Source: Prochlorococcus sp. AG-355-O17 (GTDB taxonomy: Bacteria; Cyanobacteriota; Cyanobacteriia; PCC-6307; Cyanobiaceae). Taken from it: a DNA stretch of 64,000 nt. This document shows, in pieces, positions 56,470 through 64,000 of the stretch; position 1 is the first letter of the stretch; the number at the start of each line of letters is the position of its first letter. The notes beneath the pieces were generated by a model that saw only the letters and a program-made list of their open reading frames with translations, was not told the DNA's origin and made no database searches. Where the stretch lies: positions 1-64,000 of the forward strand of contig QCEK01000003.1 of assembly GCA_003280655.1 (NCBI GenBank), read 5' to 3'. The translations under genes were made by a program, and so were the position numbers.

Positions 56470-56804
56470 AAAATTCAAGAAAAATTGATTCTCCTAAAAG
56501 GTCGATAATTGATAAAAAGAAAAAAAGATTAGTTAATTCTGATCCGCACGATACTGAAAATAGTGATGTTTTGGTATCAGCTGTAATTAGTCCATATTTG
56601 TTAACTCATCTTCATCACATTCTTCAGCAGTCTGAGTACTATGCTAAAAAAGATGGTAGAAATTCTCACGCAGCTAACTTTGCGAAATTAAGAAAAGTTT
56701 TATGTTTAGACGCGAGAAGTATGGCAGATGCTTCAGCAAAAGAAATAAAAGATGCTGATAATGATTTATCTATAAATAAATATAATGAACAAAATGTAGC
56801 TTGA
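56466..56804 (+). CDS. Conserved-looking hypothetical protein (112 aa)
   Basis: I do not recognise the family. The protein has a basic N-terminus (about 20 residues), a helical middle (VISPYLLTHLHHILQQSEYYAKKDGRNSHAANFAKL) and a polar tail. It looks cytoplasmic. Its start overlaps a short upstream ORF, and it is followed 34 bp later by the Nif11-like gene. Confidence 0.65.
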   Translation: MKNSRKIDSPKRSIIDKKKKRLVNSDPHDTENSDVLVSAVISPYLLTHLHHILQQSEYYAKKDGRNSHAANFAKLRKVLCLDARSMADASAKEIKDADNDLSINKYNEQNVA

Positions 56805-56838
56805 AGTAATAATCTATTAATAAATCTATTTTAAAAAC

Positions 56839-57069
56839 ATGTTCAGTAATGCTGAAAAGCTCTATGAGTTAATAGCCAACGATTCCAAAAAGAAACAAAG
56901 TTTGTTTATGACAGCCTTAACAAATCCCAAAAAAGCCTTGGATAAAATATGTGACATTGGAAAAGAGTTAAATATTTCTGTGACCAAAGAAGAGGTTATT
57001 GAATATTTGAGTACTATTGATGATGAGGCAACTAAAATGTGGTTAATTAAGGCTCGAGGAGGTCTTTAG
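56839..57069 (+). CDS. Nif11-like small protein ending in a GG motif
   Basis: The 76-residue protein resembles a Nif11/nitrile-hydratase-like leader in pattern: AEKLYELIANDSKKKQ, then PKKALDKICDIGKELNISVTKEEVIEYL, ending A-R-G-G-L. In precursor peptides the GG marks the leader cut site before a core. Here only one residue follows, so it is a leader-like protein without a core. No lanthipeptide synthetase or peptidase lies in the window. Its 3' end overlaps a small convergent gene by 23 bp. The function is unknown. Confidence 0.7.
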   Translation: MFSNAEKLYELIANDSKKKQSLFMTALTNPKKALDKICDIGKELNISVTKEEVIEYLSTIDDEATKMWLIKARGGL

Positions 57070-57223
57070 GGACAGGTTTCGAATAATTATTATTTTGATT
57101 AGACATAGGTTTTATTCTTTTATTGTATCCACCTCCACCAGCTAAAGTCCAAAAAAACCAATAACTTGGAATTGCCAGAGCTGCAGCTATGAAAATCACT
57201 ACAATTTGTTCTATTCTTTTCAT
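57047..57223 (-). CDS. Small membrane protein (58 aa) convergent with the Nif11-like gene
   Basis: This ORF has an ATG start, one N-terminal membrane segment (IVVIFIAAALAIPSYWFFWTLA), a GGGG turn and a polar tail. It is unrecognised. The 3' end overlaps the Nif11-like gene by 23 bp on the other strand. Hydrophobic pattern and codon use look real. Confidence 0.55.
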   Translation of the reverse strand: MKRIEQIVVIFIAAALAIPSYWFFWTLAGGGGYNKRIKPMSNQNNNYSKPVPKDLLEP

Positions 57224-57296
57224 AGTTTAATTTTATTCCACAAAATATTTTTTTAGTAAATAAGCCACAGATTTTGTAAATTCTATTTTTAAAACA

Positions 57297-58925
57297 GTGA
57301 TTAGATTTGAAGGTGTAAGCAAAATTTATTCTACAGATGTTGTTTTAAAAAATATTAATTGGGAGATTAAGAAAGGAGAAAAAGTTGGCTTAGTTGGTTC
57401 TAATGGTGCAGGCAAATCAACCCAATTTAAAATTTTAATTGGCGAGGAAGAACAAACAAGTGGAACGATCATCAAAGAGGGAAATCCTAAAATTGCCCAT
57501 TTAAAACAGGAGTTTGATTGTAACTTGAATTTTTCAGTGAGACAGGAATTAGAAAGTTCTTTCAAAGATATACAAATTGTTGCCATTAAACTTTTAGAAA
57601 TTGAGAACAAAATGAAATTATTGGATATAAAAAAACCTTCCAATGAACTTGAAATACTTGTAAATCAACTCGCAAGATATCAAGCAAAATTTGAAGCTTT
57701 AGGTGGTTATAAAATGCAATCTGATGTAGAAAAAATATTACCAAAATTAGGATTTTCTATAAAGGATGCTGATAAATTAATTGGCGATTTTTCAGGTGGT
57801 TGGCAGATGAAAGTTGCACTTGGAAAAATAATCTTACAAAAACCAGATTTACTTTTACTGGATGAACCAACCAATCATTTAGATTTAGATACTATTTTCT
57901 GGCTGGAAGAATATCTATCTTCGCTTAAGATTGCAGTAATCATAATCAGCCATGATAGATATTTCCTAGATAAATTATGTAAAAAAATAATTTTTGTAGA
58001 TAGAGGCACCTCTGAAATATATAATGGGAACTATTCCTATTTTGTCGAACAGAAATCTTTAAATGAAGAATCTCAAAATAAGGCATATCAATTACAACAA
58101 AAAGAAATTGAGTTACAGAAGAGGTATATAGATAGATTTAGAGCTAGTGCAACTAGAAGTTCTCAAGCGAAGAGTAGAGAAAAACAATTAAAAAAGATTT
58201 CTAAAATTGAGGTCCCCAGAACAAAATCAAAAAGTCCTGTTTTTAATTTTCCAGAGTGTCCTCGCTCAGGAAAACTAGTTCTAAATATCAAAAATTTGTC
58301 TCATAGTTTTGAGGATAAAATTATATTCTTAGATGTTAATTTAAAGATTTCTTCGGGGGAGAAGATAGCAATATTGGGACCTAATGGCTGTGGTAAGTCA
58401 ACATTGCTTAAAATTATTATGAAAAAAATATTTCCTGAAATTGGGGAAATTAATCTTGGTAAACATAATATAATTACTAGCTATTATGAACAGAATCAAG
58501 CTGAAGCACTTTCACTTGAGGATAGGGTAATTGATTTAATATGTGATAAGTCTCCAGAATGGTCTCAAAAAAAAGTAAGAACATTTTTAGGCGGTTTTGG
58601 CTTTCAAAATGAAACTGTTTTTAAATATGTGAAACAACTTAGTGGGGGAGAAAAGGCAAGATTAGCATTGGCGCTAATGATAATTAATCCTAGTAATTTT
58701 CTTCTTTTGGACGAGCCAACCAATCATTTGGATCTGCAATCTAAGGAAAACCTAGAATTAGCAATTAAAAATTATAAGGGTTCATTATTAATCATTTCTC
58801 ATGATCGGTATTTTATTTCAAAGGTTGCAAATAGAATTATCGAAATTAAAGATTCAAAGTTATTTTCATATGATGGTAATTACGAATATTTTTTAGAAAA
58901 AACTCAAAGCCCCAAACAAATTTGA
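57297..58925 (+). CDS. ABC-F family ATPase (translation factor type)
   Basis: The 542-residue protein has two ABC domains in one chain and no membrane segments. Walker A motifs GSNGAGKST and GPNGCGKST, signatures FSGGWQMKVAL and LSGGEKARLAL, and the linker rich in K/R/Q (about 240-320) match ABC-F proteins such as Uup/EttA-type, which act on ribosomes. The GTG start at 57297 is assigned. The subfamily is not resolved. Confidence 0.88.
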   Translation: MIRFEGVSKIYSTDVVLKNINWEIKKGEKVGLVGSNGAGKSTQFKILIGEEEQTSGTIIKEGNPKIAHLKQEFDCNLNFSVRQELESSFKDIQIVAIKLLEIENKMKLLDIKKPSNELEILVNQLARYQAKFEALGGYKMQSDVEKILPKLGFSIKDADKLIGDFSGGWQMKVALGKIILQKPDLLLLDEPTNHLDLDTIFWLEEYLSSLKIAVIIISHDRYFLDKLCKKIIFVDRGTSEIYNGNYSYFVEQKSLNEESQNKAYQLQQKEIELQKRYIDRFRASATRSSQAKSREKQLKKISKIEVPRTKSKSPVFNFPECPRSGKLVLNIKNLSHSFEDKIIFLDVNLKISSGEKIAILGPNGCGKSTLLKIIMKKIFPEIGEINLGKHNIITSYYEQNQAEALSLEDRVIDLICDKSPEWSQKKVRTFLGGFGFQNETVFKYVKQLSGGEKARLALALMIINPSNFLLLDEPTNHLDLQSKENLELAIKNYKGSLLIISHDRYFISKVANRIIEIKDSKLFSYDGNYEYFLEKTQSPKQI

Positions 58926-59035
58926 TTACTTTTAATAAAATTGAAATTTAGCTAGGTAAGATCACTTATTTATCTTTACATTGTTTATCGTTTTTGATTA
59001 GTTTTAAAATATAAAAATAAGTTTTAGTAATTTAC

Positions 59036-59179
59036 ATGGAAAATTACGATTTCCAAGAAAAACAGTTTCAAATTTTTGATCCTATTGAAAGTTATTTTGA
59101 ATGCATTACTACTTGTGATATGAGGGATGGTAGGTGTATTTCTAAGTGTGTGGAAATACTTAAACGAAATGACAGTTAA
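59036..59179 (+). CDS. Twin-CX3C small protein (47 aa)
   Basis: This ORF has an ATG start and TAA stop. The four cysteines C23, C27, C34 and C38 form CX3C-X6-CX3C in an otherwise acidic, soluble protein. Such pairs can form two disulfides or bind a metal or cluster. I know no family name. It ends 5 bp before the convergent HtrA gene. Confidence 0.65.
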   Translation: MENYDFQEKQFQIFDPIESYFECITTCDMRDGRCISKCVEILKRNDS

Positions 59180-59184
59180 ATCTT

Positions 59185-60306
59185 TTAGTTATTTTGTAGA
59201 TTAGTTATATCGGTTGGGATTACTTTTAATCTAATAAATTTATTTCCACGCTTCAATAAAATATTTACTTCTTTATTTATACCATTTTTACTTATTTGGT
59301 CTATAACGTCTGAAGCGGTTTCAATATCTTTACTACCAACTTTTATTAAAATATCATCTATCTTTATTCCACTTTTTTCAGCTGGACTGTTCGGCACTAT
59401 ATATCCAACTTTTACGGCATTATTTTTTCTTTCAGAATTACTTTCTTCTATTAAACTAATCCCAATCATAGGATGTATTACTTTTCCATTTTTTATAAGT
59501 TGATAGGCAATTTCTTTGGCTTTATTAATAGGTATTGCGAAACTTAAACCTGCTCCTGGACCTGATCTTATCAAGGTATTGATACCTATTACCTCTCCAT
59601 CGCTATTCAACAGTGGACCTCCAGAATTGCCAGGATTAATAGCAGCGTCTGTTTGTATCAGTTCAAGTTTTTTATCATATATTCCTAATTGAGTGACGTT
59701 TCTATTTAGATTACTAATAATACCAAGCGTAACTGTGTTTTCCAGTCCGAATGGGTTTCCAACTGCTATAGCCCAATCACCAACTTTAATCCTTGCAGAA
59801 TCGCCCAATTTTGCTTTTGGCCAAGGTCCTTTACCTTCAATCTTCAGTACAGCTAAATCAGTAAAAAAATCTTGTCCTATAAGTTTTGCGTTTAATTTTT
59901 TGCCATTTGTTAAACCAACAATTACCTTATCTGATCCATTCACAACATGAGCATTCGTCATTACAAGTCCATCTGCAAATATAAATCCACTTCCTTGGTT
60001 TTGCTCTATCTTTTGTCGATTGTCATTCGGTAAATCTAATCCAAAAAATCTTTCAAAATATGGGTCTAGGAATAGTTGAGAATTTCTTGGAAATTTCCTT
60101 TGTTTTACATATCTTTGAGTATCAATAGTCACTACAGCTGCACCGGTTCTTTCTACAGCTCTAGTTATGAAAGATTTGTTTGAATATACATTAACTTCAT
60201 TAATTTTTGGTTTACTTAATGGTTGGGAAATTACTTTTGTAGGACATGTAATACCCACCGTGATTAATGAGGCGAATAGTAATAGCTTTTGGATGTATCT
60301 TTTCAA
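59185..60306 (-). CDS. HtrA/Deg-type serine protease with PDZ domain
   Basis: This is a periplasmic or lumenal quality-control protease. The 373-residue protein has an N-terminal signal peptide (residues 1-28), catalytic triad H120, D150, S228 (GNSGGP), and one C-terminal PDZ domain (about 270-365). It matches cyanobacterial HhoA/HhoB/HtrA, and which of the three is not clear. Confidence 0.92.
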   Translation of the reverse strand: MKRYIQKLLLFASLITVGITCPTKVISQPLSKPKINEVNVYSNKSFITRAVERTGAAVVTIDTQRYVKQRKFPRNSQLFLDPYFERFFGLDLPNDNRQKIEQNQGSGFIFADGLVMTNAHVVNGSDKVIVGLTNGKKLNAKLIGQDFFTDLAVLKIEGKGPWPKAKLGDSARIKVGDWAIAVGNPFGLENTVTLGIISNLNRNVTQLGIYDKKLELIQTDAAINPGNSGGPLLNSDGEVIGINTLIRSGPGAGLSFAIPINKAKEIAYQLIKNGKVIHPMIGISLIEESNSERKNNAVKVGYIVPNSPAEKSGIKIDDILIKVGSKDIETASDVIDQISKNGINKEVNILLKRGNKFIRLKVIPTDITNLQNN

Positions 60307-60439
60307 TTGATTTCTTATATTCTGCGAAAGATTTGATACCCTTATACTACTGTAATTTAAATATAACTAATAAGAAAAAAAAATTAATCTAGAGAATAAT
60401 TTATTAACTCAAATTAGCTAAATTTCTTTTTTTCGGGCT

Positions 60440-60742
60440 ATGATACTAATCATATATCTAAATCAATTTATAAGCTTAATGACTATTCTATTCCCAATCA
60501 TATACTCTGCTGCCTTAACCTATCTTGTTTGGAAAGCCTTTAAAGTAATGTCTAATGGTTGGGGTATATCCGATAATAAAAATAAGCGTTTCACTACATC
60601 TAGTCTTAAACAAAAAAAGTACACAATACATCCAGAGCTTCTAGATAAATCAGGAAACATAACAGAGGAGGAGCTATTAACCGTCAGATTTTCTAATGAC
60701 AATGACTCTACATTAGAAGAAAAAGGTTCAACAACTGATTAA
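60440..60742 (+). CDS. DUF2973-like small membrane protein
   Basis: The 100-residue protein has an N-terminal membrane segment and a soluble C-terminal part with the pattern YTIHPELLDKSGNITEEELLTVRF, close to the DUF2973 family of cyanobacteria. An internal ATG at 60479 would give a shorter N-terminus (87 residues) and is a reasonable alternative. The function is unknown. It is followed 23 bp later by the 127-residue gene. Confidence 0.75.
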   Translation: MILIIYLNQFISLMTILFPIIYSAALTYLVWKAFKVMSNGWGISDNKNKRFTTSSLKQKKYTIHPELLDKSGNITEEELLTVRFSNDNDSTLEEKGSTTD

Positions 60743-60765
60743 TCAAATTACATCTAAGGAAAAAA

Positions 60766-61149
60766 TTGGAATTAAGAAAAAAAATTGTCTCATCTGTAAT
60801 AAGATCTCTCAAGTTACCTCCAAGGTTTCGTTTAAAAATGGTTAAAGAAGATCCAGTAAGACTTGAATTAAGTCTTACTCCTTCTTACGGTAAAAATCCA
60901 GTAATTGTTGGTATAGTTGAATCTCTAGACCTAGTTGCGCGAAGAGATAGAGAAGGTAGATTACCCAGAGATCTTCAAGGTACTTGGGACTGGACGGTAA
61001 GGCATGGAAAAGTTAGTACAGGAGGTTGGAATCCTATGTTAAAAGAAGCATTGCAAACAATGTTTGATACAGGATTGCCAGCCATTGTGTATGAGGAATT
61101 AACTGGAGATGAATATCGACCTGTTGATGGTATGAGACATGTTAAGTAA
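60766..61149 (+). CDS. Conserved cyanobacterial hypothetical protein (127 aa)
   Basis: I cannot name a family. The protein is soluble and basic, with a conserved-looking core: GIVESLDLVARRDREGRLPRDL, then GTWDWTVRHGKVSTGGWNPMLKEAL. Its high arginine and glycine content differs from the Lys-rich neighbours and hints at real constraint. The TTG start at 60766 is assigned, with no good ATG earlier. Confidence 0.75.
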   Translation: MELRKKIVSSVIRSLKLPPRFRLKMVKEDPVRLELSLTPSYGKNPVIVGIVESLDLVARRDREGRLPRDLQGTWDWTVRHGKVSTGGWNPMLKEALQTMFDTGLPAIVYEELTGDEYRPVDGMRHVK

Positions 61150-61218
61150 ATAATTTATCATTTATCATAAATTCTTCCTCAAAACGTTAAAATAACTTGA
61201 AAGATAATCTAGTTAATT

Positions 61219-61365
61219 ATGAATAATGACAATCAACCAAGATTTGGCTTCGTAAATTTTGCAGAAACCTGGAATGGCCGTATGGCAATGATGGGTATTT
61301 TGATTGGTCTTGGTACTGAATTAATTACTGGACAAAGTATTCTTCGACAAATTGGAATAGGATAG
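61219..61365 (+). CDS. High-light-inducible protein (48 aa)
   Basis: This single-helix Hli protein has the LHC motif AETWNGRMAMMGILIGLGTELITGQ (residues 15-39), in which E16 and N19 are chlorophyll ligands. Hli proteins bind chlorophyll and protect photosystem assembly under light stress. It is short and complete, with an ATG start. Confidence 0.9.
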   Translation: MNNDNQPRFGFVNFAETWNGRMAMMGILIGLGTELITGQSILRQIGIG

Positions 61366-61370
61366 TTTTT

Positions 61371-61712
61371 TTAATTTACTTCTTCTGCTTGCACTTCAAT
61401 AGTACTTTCACTAGGCTTTTTATCAAATTGATTATTATTACTCATATTTTCTAGATTTGCTCCACAATTCATGCAGGTTTTACTTAAGCCTAATGATATA
61501 GCACCACATTTATTGCATGAATTAATTTTTGATTTGTAATAGTTAAAACCTATAAAAACTAAAATTACTAATAGTAGAGGAATTAAAAATAATAGGAGAA
61601 GGATATTACTAAGAAAGCTTAAGAAAAAGTTTATTCCAAAAATTGGAATTACTATAAGTATAATTAATGAGTAAGTAAGAAGATTTTTATTAGCTTTAAG
61701 AAAATAATTCAT
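61371..61712 (-). CDS. Membrane protein with C-terminal zinc ribbon (113 aa)
   Basis: The 113-residue protein has an N-terminal hydrophobic region of two membrane segments (about residues 12-56). It is followed by CNKCG...CMNCG, a CxxC-X11-CxxC zinc ribbon, and a polar tail ending EVN. Unnamed. It lies directly behind the YihY/BrkB gene on the same strand, 11 bp apart. Confidence 0.7.
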   Translation of the reverse strand: MNYFLKANKNLLTYSLIILIVIPIFGINFFLSFLSNILLLLFLIPLLLVILVFIGFNYYKSKINSCNKCGAISLGLSKTCMNCGANLENMSNNNQFDKKPSESTIEVQAEEVN

Positions 61713-61723
61713 CTTATTTATTG

Positions 61724-62653
61724 TTATTTATAATTTCTTTTTTTATTTAATAAAGTCATACTAGCAATAACTACGCTCCAGCACTGTCCAAAATATAAAA
61801 TCACTCCTAATAGCCATACCCACACAGTAAGTACAAGAAAACCTCCAATAAAACCATATGCTTGAAATCTTGATCCAAGTGAGAGAATACTTTTACTTAC
61901 TGCTAGGTTCAAAGTGGTTAGGCCAATTCCAATAAGAAAAGATCCAGGTAAAAGTGGTTTCAATGGAACTTTTCGACTGGGTAAGAGAGCCTGTAATAAA
62001 AGAGCCATTAAAGAAAATCCGATTAGTGGTATTGCAAACTGACCAACCTGTAATAGCGGCAACTTTAATAATAAATCAGAAATAAGATTATTAGATTTTG
62101 AAAGATTTTCTAAAACGTTACTTGGGATCATCCTAAGATTTGCGCTAATCTGATCTAGTACCATTAAAAAACCAATAAAGAATACTATTAAAAAGGCTTC
62201 AACTCTATTCCTAAGAAACCTCGAAGCTTGCACTCTCCAAGCAGCATTTCCTTTTTTAGAAGGAATTTCGTCTTCCCAAAGCCTATCCGAACCTCTTTGA
62301 AGAGATAGATATGCATTTCCTGCTGTAAAAAGCAAAAACATAGCCCCTAGAATACCTGCCCCAAAACCTTGATCTATCAAATTAAATAATGTTGTTTCTA
62401 CTAACTCAACTACTGAAGGCGGTAAAAGCTGAGCAGCAATAGCAATTATTTGTTGATCTAATCCCTCTTGTTTTCCTAGGAACCAAGAAGCTATTGAAAG
62501 AGAAATTAGAAGAATAGGAAAAAATGATTGAAGTGTGTAGTATGCAAATGCAGCACTTAAATCAATACAATCAGATTTGCTCCATCGCTCACAAGCTCCC
62601 CATAAACTTTTCAGTATCCATGTTGAACTTCTCTGCATATTAATTTTCTTCAA
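61724..62653 (-). CDS. YihY/BrkB family inner-membrane protein
   Basis: The 309-residue protein has six hydrophobic segments and the family stretch DLSAAFAYYTLQSFFPILLI near residue 35. The name (formerly ribonuclease BN) is not functional evidence. The role is unknown, possibly transport. It forms a likely pair with the zinc-ribbon protein gene. Confidence 0.9.
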   Translation of the reverse strand: MKKINMQRSSTWILKSLWGACERWSKSDCIDLSAAFAYYTLQSFFPILLISLSIASWFLGKQEGLDQQIIAIAAQLLPPSVVELVETTLFNLIDQGFGAGILGAMFLLFTAGNAYLSLQRGSDRLWEDEIPSKKGNAAWRVQASRFLRNRVEAFLIVFFIGFLMVLDQISANLRMIPSNVLENLSKSNNLISDLLLKLPLLQVGQFAIPLIGFSLMALLLQALLPSRKVPLKPLLPGSFLIGIGLTTLNLAVSKSILSLGSRFQAYGFIGGFLVLTVWVWLLGVILYFGQCWSVVIASMTLLNKKRNYK

Positions 62654-62729
62654 ATATTTTATTTATTTACTTATTTTTTATTGTATCTGATTAAGAAATT
62701 TTTCAAGCAATATTTTATTTATGATGCAA

Positions 62730-63530
62730 CTATTTTTCTAATAATAAATTGCCCCATGGCTTTAAAATTTCAACTTTTTCTTTAGATCTACAAGCAATTA
62801 ATGGAAAATTAACATCGCTCAAGTCTTGTCCTGAAACTAAATTTAAAGGATCTTTTTCTAACCACTCTATAGAACAATTGAGTTCTTTTAATAATAGCCA
62901 GGCTGCTGCAATATCCCATATCTTCGGGGTTGATTCTATTGCTCCGAAAGTTTGTCCCATCGCTACGCTGGTAAGATTTAAACTCGATACACCTAAGAGT
63001 CTAATTTTGCCAGGAAATACTGAGTTTGGTTTTTTTTGTAAAATTTTGATTGATCTACTACATAAAGAAATGCATTCACTTTGACGGTTATTTTGCCTGG
63101 GATCTATTTTCTTGTTATTTAACCAAACCCCTTTACTTTTAATTGAAACAAACTTTTTTTTCAATGTAGGAATTATTAAAAAAGAAGATTGTGGTTTACC
63201 ATCAAAGAATCTTGCTACAGATATAGACCAGTAAGGAATACCTGCAGCAAAATTTGTTGTTCCATCGAGTGGATCGACCACCCAATAAGCTTTTGAATTT
63301 GGAATTAACTTCTGCCCTTCTTCACTCAGGACGCCCTCACCTGGAGCTATTGAAGTTAAGCCATCTACGATTGTTTTGTCACTCCATAAATCACAACTTG
63401 TTAATAATGATCCATCTGCTTTATTGCTGGCGCTAATATTTCCAAAATCTTTTTTTTGACGTTGACTAACTAATTCAAATAAAGAATCTAATTCACTTAA
63501 TTGCTTATTAGTTAAATTTGGAGGATTCAT
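62730..63530 (-). CDS. Inositol monophosphatase family phosphatase
   Basis: This Mg2+-dependent sugar-phosphate phosphatase has 266 residues from the preferred ATG. The motifs are GEGVLSEEGQ (metal glutamate), VVDPLDGTTNFA (about 90-101) and WDIAAAWLLL. Relatives include SuhB, histidinol phosphatase and CysQ, so the substrate is not decided. The ATG at 63530 is chosen over the TTG at 63545, which would overlap the upstream gene by 13 bp. Confidence 0.9.
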   Translation of the reverse strand: MNPPNLTNKQLSELDSLFELVSQRQKKDFGNISASNKADGSLLTSCDLWSDKTIVDGLTSIAPGEGVLSEEGQKLIPNSKAYWVVDPLDGTTNFAAGIPYWSISVARFFDGKPQSSFLIIPTLKKKFVSIKSKGVWLNNKKIDPRQNNRQSECISLCSRSIKILQKKPNSVFPGKIRLLGVSSLNLTSVAMGQTFGAIESTPKIWDIAAAWLLLKELNCSIEWLEKDPLNLVSGQDLSDVNFPLIACRSKEKVEILKPWGNLLLEK

Positions 63531-63532
63531 CT

Positions 63533-64000
63533 TTATATATTGCAAATAGATTTTGTTTGTTTAATCGTATTATCGTTATCTAAACAGTTATTACTAATTT
63601 CAAGAAAAGTTAATCTTTCTAATTCATCTAAATTCAAATTGTAATTATAAATTGCATTGATATTCTTCGATTTCGCATCACTTAATTCTTTTTGTCTCAC
63701 TAATACAGCCTTTAAAGTTGATATCCCAACATCGTATCTCAGTCTTGCTAGCCTCAAAGACTCTTTAGTAGATAATATTTCTTTTGAGGTTGATAAGATT
63801 TTTTCTTCATTTAATTTTAAATTTAAGTAAGCTTTAGTGATATTTGTTTTTAGAATACTTTTAAGATTGTTGTAGGAATATTCTTCGCCTTTTGCTTGAG
63901 ATTTTCTTGATTTGTATGATTTTTTGTTTTTACCACCATTAAAAATATTCCATGATAAATTTAAGCTTATTGTATTTGAATAAGAGGAACCATATTCGTT
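63533..64000 (-). CDS. TolC-like outer membrane efflux protein, C-terminal part
   Basis: This gene is cut by the right window edge. The frame stays open to 64000, and only about 155 residues are visible. They form the second coiled-coil repeat of a TolC-family channel: a WNIFNGG start, long helices with KAY..., LRLARLRYDVGISTLKAVL, then the polar C-terminus ending CNI. TolC trimers span the outer membrane and work with efflux or type I secretion pumps. An internal TTG at 63757 is not the true start. Confidence 0.8.
   Translation of the reverse strand, partial: NEYGSSYSNTISLNLSWNIFNGGKNKKSYKSRKSQAKGEEYSYNNLKSILKTNITKAYLNLKLNEEKILSTSKEILSTKESLRLARLRYDVGISTLKAVLVRQKELSDAKSKNINAIYNYNLNLDELERLTFLEISNNCLDNDNTIKQTKSICNI

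Noticed and set aside
1-64000. CRISPR array, prophage, IS element or rRNA operon
   Set aside because: No regularly spaced repeats, structural phage genes, transposase motifs or rRNA sequence was seen. The DUF1469 holin-like gene at 21939 is a housekeeping family in cyanobacteria.

Overview
The window is a contiguous piece of chromosome from a very AT-rich marine picocyanobacterium. It is almost certainly Prochlorococcus, probably a high-light-adapted lineage. Evidence: a circularly permuted two-piece tmRNA whose tag reads ANKIVSFSRQTAPVAA, PsbX, Ycf66, two high-light-inducible (Hli) proteins, a Flv1/Flv3 pair, very short spacers, and many small cyanobacterial hypothetical genes. Strain and clade are inference.

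Layout. 1-6 kb: PBP2 (mrdA), an FMN reductase and the Flv1/Flv3 flavodiiron pair. 6-16 kb: housekeeping genes alaS, speA, ndk, thiO-like, gatB, coaE and argJ. 15.85-18.23 kb: a small accessory island with a type II restriction-modification (R-M) pair (a C5-cytosine methyltransferase and an endonuclease that looks HaeII-like). It sits exactly at the 3' end of argJ and is bounded by a perfect 19-bp direct repeat. Both repeat copies encode the last six argJ codons (N-S-E-Y-T-T) plus an in-phase stop. 18.2-23.6 kb: a ParA-like ATPase overlapping a small membrane-protein gene, an aldo/keto reductase, the permuted tmRNA, an rRNA methyltransferase, and small membrane proteins. 23.6-33.2 kb: smc, a PRC-barrel protein, an LpxB-related protein, a tRNA-Leu with anticodon AAG, accC, a YggT protein, psbX, ycf66 and an Hli protein. 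33.2-43.7 kb: an ABC transporter, hinT, def, an S9 peptidase and the sufBCDS operon. 43.9-56 kb: a DUF4912 protein, pgm, rarA, a phosphopantetheinyl transferase, bcp, coaX, cysH, NDH-2, an SLC13-type carrier and the KtrB/KtrA potassium system. 56-61.4 kb: a cluster of small proteins (ribbon-helix-helix regulator, Nif11-like, twin-CX3C, DUF2973, Hli) mixed with an ABC-F ATPase and an HtrA protease. 61.4-64 kb: a zinc-ribbon membrane protein, a YihY/BrkB protein, an inositol-monophosphatase-family enzyme, and the C-terminal part of a TolC-like protein cut by the window edge.

Most of the window is core genome tied to photosynthesis and redox protection (Flv1/Flv3, Hli, PsbX, Ycf66, NDH-2, Bcp), Fe-S assembly (Suf) and translation (AlaS, GatB, Def, tmRNA, tRNA-Leu). 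The clearest mobile signature is the argJ-linked R-M islet. Its right-hand repeat copy still carries the ancestral-looking argJ C-terminal codons, and its ends carry near-symmetric TATAACAC motifs. No integrase or transposase lies inside it. No rRNA, CRISPR array, intact prophage or insertion sequence was seen.
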